Below are positions 47,201 through 59,200 of a stretch of 64,000 nucleotides of DNA, one piece after another (position 1 is the first letter of the stretch; the number at the start of each line of letters is the position of its first letter). Under the pieces are notes generated by a model. That model was given only the letters and a program-made list of their open reading frames with translations. It did no database searches and was not told the DNA's origin. Source of the DNA: Shinisaurus crocodilurus. Lineage: Eukaryota > Chordata > Lepidosauria > Squamata > Shinisauridae. Where the stretch lies: the NCBI GenBank assembly GCA_021292165.1, contig CM037879.1, forward strand, positions 23,109,817 through 23,173,816, read 5' to 3'. The translations under genes and the position numbers were made by a program.

Positions 47201-50200
47201 TGGGGTTACATAAGGGGGCAGAAGAAAGATTGACTTGCAGATGCAGTAGTGTACAAATAGTTATTGTGTCACTGGCAGCAGTGGGTGGAGTAGATGTTTA
47301 CTGAGATCTTTCAGCCTGGAGCCTTTTCTGGGAAGTGTGAACTAGTAAACAAAGAATCACAAATACAAAGACCCTACGTGCTTTTCTGAGTGTAAAAGAT
47401 GCTGCTTCTCCATTCACTGTGACAATGGCGAAATTGAAAACGGGACTTAAGAGTTAAATGCTTTCGTGTCACGATTGGCATGTTGACTGTGCTACGCCTG
47501 GTTATGTTGGTGGTGATAACTGGAGGGTGTGCAAAAGATCAGACAACAGTTTCAGTGTGTCCCGATTGTAGAAAAGGTTGCCATTGGTTTCTTTATATAT
47601 GTGACACACTTATAAGCTGTCTTTCTTAACAGTATTGTAATAAACATTTTATTTCTGTTCAGGTTCTTAAATTAAATCTTATTTAATGCAGAAACATATG
47701 ACTTTCTTGTCTTAGATAGTGACTTAGTGATTGTCTCTTCTCTTCAACCTTAGACTGTTACAGAGTTGCTTGCCCCAGAATCAAATTTCAAAACAAGGTG
47801 GGTCTAATTCTACTTCATAAATGTATTAGAATGTAATAATCTGATTTTTTTTTTTTTTAAATAGCTAGATGTTTCTCCCAAATTCATGAAAGCAAACTTG
47901 AGGTGTACTTTCTTCAAGGAAAATACCAAAACTGAGCTGACTTAAAAACACTTGTGGCTCTGTTTGATTTTATTTCTTTTTCAGCCTTCCTTGAAACCAG
48001 AGATCTCTCTTAGCAGAGCCCTGAATTTCCTACATACCTAAGATTTTTTTTGCCAGGATGTTGATATTTAGGACCTGGGAGACTAAGCTGTTTATGGCTG
48101 GAGACCTGGTTTTTGTCTGCTGGTGCTGAGCTTCTTCTTTAATATATCATTTTGGGATAGGCCACCTGGTAGACCAAAACCTTTGGAGGTCACAGTTCCC
48201 TTGGATGATTCTGTCTAAAACTGCACTGGGTTTCCTTGGATTTGACCAAAAGGATTTAGTTGACTTAAGGTGCAAACCTATGCAAGTTTAGACAGAAAAA
48301 TAGGCCTACAACTCCCACCATGCCCCAGCCAGCTATGCTGGCTGGGGCATGCTGGGAGTTGTAAGCCTTTTTTTTTCCCCTATCTAGGCTTGCATAGGAT
48401 TGCACGCTCAGGTGATCTCTTGGGGAGCAGCATGCTTGTGAGATGGTACTGAAAACCTGACACAAGTAATTTTGCAACTCTTAAGGGGCTGTTCGCATGA
48501 CATGACAGACCACCGTGGGTTATTCAACGCGATTGGGCTGCGGTGGTGCGGCTGCCATTCCGGATATGCAACCCCTGCTTGGGAGTTGTGTGAGCTTGGG
48601 TTATGTGAGGGTTAAACGACCCTCGCGTAACCCGCAGTCTGTTCTAGGGTTAGTTGAGGGTTGTTTAACCCTCGCGTAGCTCGTGCTTGTTGGGTTTGCC
48701 TGACACGACACAACCCCCGAGTGGGGGTTGGATATGCAACCTGGTGCCCACAGACTGCTCATCGTGGTGTGTCGTCTGAACCCAATCTAAGGCTATTTCC
48801 CTGCCTAGGCATCTATCCCTGGCCCAGGGAACTTTATAACTGTTTAGCCCTGTCTGTTTTCCTTTTTTTTTTTTAAAAAAAATTTGTTTATTTGAATTTT
48901 AACATATACAAGACAACCGAACAACCAACAAAACATCTAATCCATTACAGAAATTGTATTAGATCAGAACAAAGTAAATCCCCCCCCCCGAACCAACATT
49001 CAAAGGAACAAATCTGGCTGGGCACCTTTTCCGGAGTCTTTTTCGGCCATAAAGTAGTCAGTTTTGTGATAGGTGGATATTTGTAAGTTTATTGCATCCA
49101 AATGTACTGGAAGGCTTGAGGTATTTTTGTTGTAGATGTTCTGTATGAAAATTGGATAAAAGGCCACCATTCTGCTTCAAAAGAGTTTGTTTTCTTTTTT
49201 CCCCTTGCAATTCTCAATTTTTGAGTTAGTTTTTCAATTAATGCAATTTCCCATACCACATTATACCAGTGATTGATGGTTAGCCCTTTGGCATCTTTCC
49301 ATCCTCTTGCTATTAGTAATTTAGCAGCTTGTAATAGAAATCTTATTAGGTTCTTGTATAATAAATTTTTATTATCTCTTTGAAAAATGTTTAATATTGC
49401 TAATTCTGGAGTTTCATTTATCTCTGTCCCTACAATTTTAGATATTTCTTTGAAAACTATTGTCCAGAAGCGGGATACTTGTTTGCAGGACCACCACATA
49501 TGTTTGTGTGATCCGATTTCTCCACAGGCTCTCCAGCATAGGGGAGAGTAGTTTTTATTAATATGAGATATTTTGTGAGGAGTCCAGTGCCATTTCTGTA
49601 TTATTTTCAGTGAGAGTTCTTTGAATTTTGTTGAAATCGCTTTAAATGGGAATTCATCCCATATATTTTCCCATTCTTCATCTTCTATTTGCATTCCCCA
49701 TTCTCTTTCCCATTTTCTTTTTAAGAGGAAGGCTATTTCCCATGTCTGTTTTTATCAGAAGTGCATATAAATCTGACATTAATCCTTTTTCCTGATCTGT
49801 AAAAGTTAATAATATCTTTTCAAATTGTGTCAGATCTCTGGTGCCTTGTTTTTTCACATTCTCTAATCTAATGAATGAGCTTATTTGGTACCATTGTAAC
49901 CCTGTCTGTTTTCCACTGCAAGCCACGGTCATGAGGAAGATATAGCTTTCTTCATTGCACCCGCTATCTGCTTGTGATGCATTTTGGTGTGGATTGATGA
50001 TGGCTGTACCCCAAAACAAAGTGTTGGCTTCAATGGCCTTCTGGTCTCTCCTGACCACCGGTTTCAGCCCATCTCAGTGTTTGTGGGCAGAGCTAACTGA
50101 GCTTTGATGTTTGGGACCAAAACCAGGCAGGGCCCAGAGCTAGACTGGGACCAAATCTATTGGGCAGGAGAAAAAGCACTAGCTAAGTGAGAGCAATTCA

Positions 50201-53200
50201 AGAGGAAGGGGAGTGAGTAGGGTTGGGGCAGAGAGGAAAAATAAGCTGTACACAAATACAGTGGCTTGGATCCTAAGTTAAGGGCATTCGCAGAAGGAAA
50301 GTTACATAGCTCCTTCTCCCTCTGCAAACATCTGTGCTCCTAAAATGCCTTTCTGGAGGGTCAGAGGCCACTGAGGTGTGTTGGCATTATTGCACTTGTC
50401 TTGTAGATAGGTGTAGGGATTGGGCCCAACCTCTGCAGAGGTGTTGAGCCCAGTCCCTACAATAGGGATGGTGCTGGGTACAGTAGTAGTTGTTGTTGTT
50501 TTTTGCTAGACAGAAGCTCACTTTTTTGCCAGTCTCTTCTAGACTCTTTTCTGTTTTAAGAAAGTAGTAAATGAGTGAGATAAGATTGTAATCTAAATCT
50601 CTACTTGTTTGAAGTGGTATTGCTCTTTTGGTTCATTCTACACTGAAAATTTGAATATCGAGGAATGGAAGCCATGTTCTAGAAACCAGTTTTCTTTCCC
50701 TTGTGGATGTGGGTTTAGATCAGCCTGTCTCAACCTGGTACCCTCCTGATGTTTTAGACTCCAGCTCCCATCAACCCCAGCCTGCATGGCCAATGGTCAG
50801 GAAAGCTGGGGATTGTGGTCCAAAATCTTGGGAGGGCACCTGGTTGGGGAAGACTGGTTTAGATGTTAACTTTGTATCGGTCACAGCTTATCTCCAGTCA
50901 TTGGGACCCATTTTTTACTCATCTAATGGTGTCTTTTTCTGCAGTTGGTGTCTTGCAGCCGCTTAATCCCCAGCTGTTCAGTCAAATGGCTTCTAAAGAT
51001 GACCCGTCCTGCGTTTTCCCAAATCAGGTATTTAAAAATAGCCAATTTGAGACATAAGAAAATGGCATGGTGCCTGGAGGGAGGGCCCAGTTTATCCTTG
51101 CATCCTTCTTCATTGAAGTCTTGGATATAAATGGAGTTCAGACAGGTCAGCTGTTCATGCTGATACGATTATGATGGAAACCTTTGTTTCATCTTATTTT
51201 TCTTGTTTTCTGTTTTAATGGCATTAAAAGCTAATCTTTCCATAGTATTGTGTGGGACTGCTGTATACTCCCTTAAATGTCTGTTAAGATCCAGCTTGCC
51301 CAAAGCATCACTGAATGTATAGCTCATATAGAAGAATAATGTAGCCAAATTAAGTAGTCTGTGTCTTAAGAGGTTTTTTGTTGTTGTCCAAACTTTAAAA
51401 ATTCTTATCTAACCTTTTCAAATGCTGAGTGAACTCATATTGGGTTAATGTATGCAAACCATCTGATGAAGACTGAGAATTCTAGTTATGTATGCATGGG
51501 GTAATAGTTCACTGTGTCCTGGTTTCCTTTTCCTCCTAGGAGATGGCATAGATCTCACCACAAGCTGCTTTGAGGGTCTTATGACCGAAAAGTGGCCTAT
51601 ACATTTAAGTATGAATAAACAATGGCTAGATTGGAGTATACCACTAAACTATGGTTTATTGCTACATACATGAGCCTTGGACTTGTGCACCCCTCCGCCC
51701 TCTCCTCCTTCGACATAACCATGAGAAAAAGACCAGAAGCTTTTGCTTCCATTTTCAGCTAAACACGGTTTGCCACTTTGTCTGAACTCAGACAAACTGT
51801 GGTTAGTCTTGAACTATATTTTAGGGAAACAAGCCAGGATCAGAAACCACAGTTTGAAGTTGGCTTGTTTTTCCTAAGCCACAGTTACGATTAATCACAG
51901 TTCATCTGGGTTTTGACATAATGAAAAATTATGGCTACTTGAAAACAGAAGCAAAAGCTTCCAGTTTCCACCCCATGGTCACACTGGAGGAAGAGTGGGG
52001 AAGGGGGAGCTTGCAAACCCAAGGTTTGTGCACATAATGCTAAACCATAGTTTAGTGTTGTGTCCAGACTCAGCCAACATATTTTCTACTACCGGGCACT
52101 TACAAATATATAGCCATTCCAGTATTATATTGGAATCTTAAGCTTGGAACCAAAGATCCAAGGATGTCACTGATGTCCTCCCACATCTGTAGCTCTCTGA
52201 AACTGGCACTGGATGCTTAATTATTTTAAGGAGCTGGAGGGCCCCCCAACCCCTTTAAGCTGGTTTTCAGGGGACATGTTGCATGGTGCTGCTTGAGCCC
52301 TTTTACTGAGCTATAATTGCTGATTTTCCACATTCCTCTCCCCAATGAATGAGCAGTTTGGTGTGATGCTACAAACGAGTGTGGCTTCCTTCAAAACCAC
52401 AGTAGACATTCCATGCAACCTTAAGGCTTGGGGATAGCCTTTACTGCAGAGGTCCCCAATGTGGCCCCTGTGGGCACCATGGTGCCCATAAGGACCTTCC
52501 AGTTGCGCCTGCAAAACTCTCCACTTCTTGCCTCCTTCAGAAATTTATTTTTTAATAAAAGCCCCGAAAAATGTTAGGGCGCCAGCTTCTGCTTCCTGTT
52601 CCTGGAACTGCCGCTGATCAGCTATTCAGCAAGCAGGAAGCGATGGAAAAAGTTGTTTCCTGGCCCTGCCCGATCTTCCTCCCACACAGACCCTTCCCCT
52701 TTGCACGCTCTCTCACCATCCCCAGCCGCTAGCCTCGCAATTTCTCTCCCCCAACCCCTCTCCTTGCTATTTCCCTCCCTTCCTCATCCCTAGCCTTCTC
52801 ACTCTCTCCCTTCCTAACCCTTAGCCTTGCTCTTTTGCTCCGACTCACCCCTTTACCTTGCTGTTTCCACTTCCAGCCTCTAGCCTTGCCCTTCTCTCCC
52901 CTCTACACCTTTGCCTTGCTAGTTCCCTCTCCCTTCCAGCCTTGCTCTTTCTCTCCTCCCACTTCCTTACTTTGCTATTTCTCCCCCTCCTAGCCTCCAG
53001 CCTTGCTCTTTCTCTCGCCATTTCCCCCTCCCTCCCAGTCCCTAGCATTGCTCTCTTTCTCTCCCTTTCCAGCCCTTTCTCTCATTCTTCACACACACAT
53101 GCACACACAGAGCACCTTCCCGGGCAGGGGCTCTGATGGCAGAGGAAGAAGTAGGAGTGCCAGGTGGGGAGTGGAGTGGCTGAGACTGGGATTGAAGTTT

Positions 53201-56200
53201 TCCTTTTGGTTCTGGGGGGCATTTTCCTTTCATTTGGGGTTGGGGAAGGGTGTGTGTGTGTGTGTGTGTGTAGGATGAGCAGAGCAATCCAGTGTAGGCC
53301 TACTCAGAAGTAATTCCCACTGAGTTCCCTTTAAACATGCGTAGGATTCCAACCTTAAATTGGTATCTTTTTGTGCATCTGTGGGGTCAAGTATGTGGAT
53401 TGCTTCTGGAGTTCAGATCCTTCCTCAGTTTCTTGGATGAATCACTTGTCTTTTGACTAGCCAGGCCCCCACAGCAGCCATTCTGTGAGTAGGTACATCC
53501 TCTGTGGGGGCCTTTTTGTGGTGGTGCCCACAGCACTTCCTCAAATTCCCAAATCTGCCCATGGGTCCAAAAAGGTTGGGGACCCCTGCTTTATTTATTT
53601 ATTTATTTATTATATTTATACCCCGCCTTTTTTCCTGCAAGGAACCCAAGGCGGCTTACACAATCCTCCTCCTCCTCTCCATTTTATCCTCACAACAACC
53701 CTGTGAGGTAGGTTAGGCTGAGAGTCCGTGACTGGCCCAAAGTCACCCAGTGAGTTTCATGGCCGAGCGGGGACTAGAACCCGGATCTCCCGAGTCCCAG
53801 TCCAACACTCTCACCACTACGCCACGCTGGCCCCTTTAGTGTCTCTCTTCTCCCCCACTCCCCACCCCCAAGTTGCAGGAATTGTTTGGCCCTGTGATGG
53901 AAGAATCCTCAATTTGAACTCTGTCTCTTTTTCTAGAAGCCAACCAATTCTGAGGCACAGCCCATTGCTTGTAGGGAACAAGAAAATATGTAAGTAACTA
54001 TTTTCAAAAGCGCCGTGCTTAATTATGTCAAGTAGGTTTCAGTACTTTGTCGTGGCTAACTCGATGGTACATGCCTAAATGGCCTGGTTCCTGCCTACGT
54101 GAAGGGACATCTTTGTCCATATGTACCTACCCGTCCACTGAATCTGGGGAAGAAAGTCCAATCGTTCCGCCGACCTTGACGCAGGTAAAAGCAGTAAAAC
54201 AGAGCTTTCTCCGTGGTAGCCCCCATTCTATGGAAAGAGCGTTCAAAAGAGATCTGCCTAGTCCCTGCCCATGTTTCTTATTTGTATTTATTAAATTTAT
54301 CCAGCCTTCAAGATCCCTCCCACCCAGCCCTTTTCCTTTCACCACAATCCCATGAAGTAAGAACATAAGAAGAGCCCTGCTGGATCAGACCACGGGTCCA
54401 TCTAGTCCAGCATTCTGTTCAGACAGTGGCCAACCAGCTGCCCATGGGAAACCCACAAGCAGGACATGAGGGCAACAGCACCCTCCTGCCCATGTTCCCC
54501 AGCAACTGGCGTACATGTGCATACTGCCTCTGATACTGGAAGAAGAAGCATATAGCCATCAAGTGGGCTAGGCTGATTGATGGAGAGACTGGCCCAGGCT
54601 CACCCAGTAAGATTTGGAGCTGAGTGGAAATTTGAGTCTTGGGTCACCCTGGCCCAAGTCCAGTGCTCTAGTCGCATGACTGCACCATAAGTTTCAGTGG
54701 CCACTGAAAACAATTCTGTTCTCAAAAGACTTCTCTGCCATTTGAAAGATGATGCCGCCTGGAGGCAGCTTATTACTGTTTTATTAATTATTTATGATAT
54801 TTTATTTATGATATTTATATCACACCTTTTTGCTGCAAGGAACCCAAGGCGCTTACAGAATCCTCCTCTCCATTGTATCCTCACAACAACCCTGTGAGGT
54901 AGGTTAGGCTGAGAGTCAGTGACTGGCCCAAAGTCACCCAGTGAACTTCACGGCCAAGTGGGGACTAGAACCTGGATCTCCCCAGTCCCAGTCCAACACT
55001 CTCACCACTACGCCACACTGGCACTTATTAACTGACCAGTTGTGCTGGCTGCTTGACTGGATAGAGTGTTTGTGCTTAAATGCTACCTTTCTTATTTTGG
55101 GTGCCTCTGAGTAGAGTATGTTGTTCATAAGTGCCATAAATAAACCACCACTTTTTCCTTCGCAGGGAACAGCGCAAGTATGTAACTGTCATTTCCAAAT
55201 CAGAAGTCTTACCAACGCCTTCATCTAATGCTGTCCTTGAGCAGAAGGCTATGTATGCCAAGAACCTTCTTTATTCTGAAGGCTCTGAACTGTGCTTTGA
55301 AGAAGTAAGAGCCAAAGCATATTTGAAAAAGGCTGAACGTCTGAAAAGGCACAAGGAATGGGGTAATTACAACTTAGACTTCCTGTTAGCCCTGTTCCAG
55401 AGTCTGAAGATGGCAGTTACAATACATTAAAATAGACAGTATGTCCAGTAAAGACACATTGGGTTGGATCCAGGCTACATTAGTTGCATTTAGGTCTCAT
55501 TGAAATCAATGGGACTTAAGTCACAGCTTAAGTTAAGTGTAACTAACTTAGTCTGGATCCGACCCGCTTTCCTTTCGGACTGTGCTTAACGCCAAGCTAA
55601 AACCTCATCCTGCATACGAGCTTAATTCTGACCTCTGAAAGGCAGCTTAAATAAAATGGCCGTAACATGTTTTCCAAAGACACTGAACTTCAGCGAATAT
55701 GGAGGGGAGTTGAGTTGTGGGCTGCCACATGAAATGCCTCTCTTTGTGTCCAAACTTGCAGCCCATGGTGGATGGATCTGTCAGTTTCGCTTTCTCCCAC
55801 GCTAGATTTGTATTAATTCTCCAATTCTTTCTATCTGTTTATGAAGAAATTTGCCTTTGGGCTCTCTGTCCCTTGGGTTCTCTACTTTCAGGGGCCTCCC
55901 CCAAATCAGCTTTCTAGTCATTAGCCTGCCCACATAGCTCCTCCTTCTGTACAGCTGTTGTGAGATTTTAATCCTAGCCAAACTGCCAGTTTGCTAACTG
56001 CTAATCCGAATTAACAAAACTGCTAATTCTAGCCCATCCTATCCCTTCTTCAAGAAGCTGGAGTATGTCCCTTTTCTCTGTTGGCAAGCTTTGTTGTTGA
56101 GCAGGTGGGACATTCTCTGCCATCGCAGCAGATCAGCCGATCAGAGTTAAGAGGCTTCACCACAAATGCAATACAGTATAGATTTTTTGGTAATCTTTGT

Positions 56201-59200
56201 CTTTTGTCTAGACCAGTGTTCTCCAGCCTTGGGTCCCCAGATGTCTTTGGCCTACAACTCCCAGGCATGCTGGGAGTTGTAGGCCAAAAACATCTGGGGA
56301 CCCAAGGTTGGAGAACACTGGTCTAGAAGTTTAGCTAACCATTCTGAAATTTCCAAGGCTGATCTTCCCATGAATTCTTAAATGTGCAGTTATCCAAATA
56401 ACTCCTTCAGTGTGTTTGTGTGAATATTTTTTGTCTTAATGTATTCAGAACTAGCAGGTATTTTTTGACAGGCTGTTTTGTCATCCTGGCCTGGTGTGTC
56501 TGATCTTTCCTGGGTTTTTCAGGGTTGCTACATGTCCTCTTTCCCAGCGTTTAACACTAACAAAGGGTGGGGACAGTCTACAAACAAACAAACAAACAAA
56601 CTCATATGCGTGTTTTGCTTTCTGCAACATGGATTTCGATGCATTCAGAGGATGAAGACAAAGCGTTCATGAAAAAGAAAGAAAATGAACTCCTTGAGCT
56701 GCAAGAACTACAGCAGAAACTGAACCAGCTCTCCCAGACATCATCTTCGTCCCAGAAAGGGCCATCTACACACCATTCCCTTCTAAGCACCACACTGGTA
56801 CGTTTGTGGTATTTTGTATTGGGGGGGTGATACTTGCATTCCTTCATATAAATGTTCAGTCTCAGTTGTTGACATCACCATGTTACATGACTGGAAAAGA
56901 AGCTTTGACCTTGTGTATCTTTAGGAAGACCCTCTCCCATATATCTCATGGTGGTCATTAAGGGTTTCCCCTTAACCATGCCCACCCATAGAATCTGAGA
57001 CCTTCTCCATGCAACGTGTGCGCTGTATGACTGAGCAATGGCTCCTCCCTTGGTTATTTTTCAGTCAATAACTTTGGATTGTCTCATCACTGTCTTTTGG
57101 TGCTAACAACAGTACCGAGCTGGTGAATGTATTGGGGTAGGTGTCCCGACCCACAAAGTGTGTGTTTCACTGACAATTAGCCAGGGTAAACAACAGGCAC
57201 AAAGTTTGTTTGAGAAACAATGAAAACAGATTTACAGTAAACTGACTGTTTGGAATGAATGGAATTAGAGCCTAGTAATCTCTTAAACCAGCCTTCCCCA
57301 GCCTGGTGATGTTTTGGACTTCAACTCCCACCAGCACCAGCCAGCATGACCAGTGGTCAAGAATCCTGGGAGTTGTAGTCTAAAACATCTGGAGGGCCAG
57401 TGGTTTTCAATATTTCGATATTTTTATTATTTCTATCATTTTTGTTTTTTTATTGTCTTGGGGATTGTTATTTATTTATTATATTTATACCCCGCCTTTT
57501 TTCCTGCAAGGAACCCAAGGCGGCTTACATAATCCTCTTCCTCCTCTCCATTTTATCCTCACAACAACCCATGAGGTAGGTTAGGCTGAGAGACAATGAC
57601 TGGCCCAAAGTCACCCAGTGAGTTTCATGGCCGAGCGGGGACTAGAACCCAGATCTCCCGAGTTCCAGTCCAACACTCTCACCACTGCCCCACACTGGCT
57701 CTCATTTTATGACTGTAAACTGCCCCAAGGCGATTTGGGTGGCACATAAGTTTAATAAATAAATAAATGGAAATACTACCAAGTGATCTCCTCCCCTCCA
57801 AACCCAAACCCTAAACATGGCTCAGTACAGGTTATCTTTTAAAATTTACGTTTAGAAATTTACCTAAATGTCTGGAGCCACATTTCCAGCCTAAGCCTTC
57901 AGGATAGGATGGGATGCACATTTTAAATTGGTAGAGCCCTTCCTTAAAGCTTCAAACCAATCTGTCTGAGCTTATAAATATCCATAAAGGATTTTGTACA
58001 CGTGGTGAAATCAGTCCTTTTTAAAATTTTAAATGAGTGTTCTGTGGTATCAAAACCCATGAATACACACACATTTTGAAATCTGTAATGGCATAGCTCA
58101 GAAGTGTTTCAGAAACAAAAATCCTCATGCAAGGTTCTGTTTGCCAAAATGTTCTTTCCTCTTCACTTGATAAGGGTGGTCCCCGTGTACCAATCAGCGC
58201 AGCTCAGTGTTGGCCAGAATGCGCAGCACCTTCCCCAGCCGAATATCCACAAAATTCTTTGAATTTGGGGATCTGAACATCAGAGTTCAGCAGAAGGTGC
58301 TTCTGCCCTGCAGCCCGCTGGAATGCAACAACGCTCAATTTTTGGTGAGGTTTCGGTAGGCAGTACTTCAGTTCCACAGCCAAATGAAAATCTCCAGCAG
58401 CAATCGATGTTGGTTTCTACGATGGCTACACTAACCGAAAGGGCTGCAGCCAAAGCTAACCTTGATCTTGAAGAATGTGAGAGCAGCCTACAGACACTTC
58501 AAGTCAGCTGCAAGGATTCTGTTCAGCCGCCTCAGAAACGCGCTAATGTCTCCCACAGTTACCATCATGGAGAGCAGTAAGTAAAAACAAGGGGTCTCCA
58601 CTCCTGCTTCAGTTGTTTTTCCTTTAACCACAGTGTGGCCTGGTTTGCACATAACACTAAGCCATGGTGTCGTTTCTTGAAATCTGGCTTCTTGTTGTGT
58701 CAGAACCCATCCCTGCAAACGAACCATGGTTTGTTAACCAGCTATAAACCACAAATATTTATTGATTTAATTATATTTATACGCTGCCTTTTTTCCTGCA
58801 AGGAACCCAAGGCAGCTTACGTAATCCTCTTCCTCTTCTCCAAATAGTAGCCATGGTTTGTTGTTGGCTTACGAAGGCTGGGTTTGCACGTAACTTTAAG
58901 CCCACTGAGGCTCTGAAGCTTCTCTGGGCTTAACGCTGCCCCAGCCCCGGCTTTGCCTGACTAATGGTTGGGCACAGCAGGGGTTCGGAGGCTCCGGCTC
59001 TCCCCTGAGTCCTCCTGTCGGTATCCCAGGGGGCACCGTGGGAGCACTGAGGGGAGCAGAGCGGGAATGACAGCTGGCGAAAAGTGCCCAAGCAGCACTT
59101 TTTGCCAGCTGTCAGTTGCCCTTGCTTGGCGGGGCCGTAGCGGCCCCGCCGAAGAAGGACAGCGAGCCCCATGGCTAGGTATTAGCGAACTCACCTGGAC

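Noticed and set aside
52845..53287. Arg/Glu-rich and Leu/Ser-rich open frames
   Set aside because: They are low-complexity translations of a pyrimidine-rich minisatellite and a GT microsatellite.
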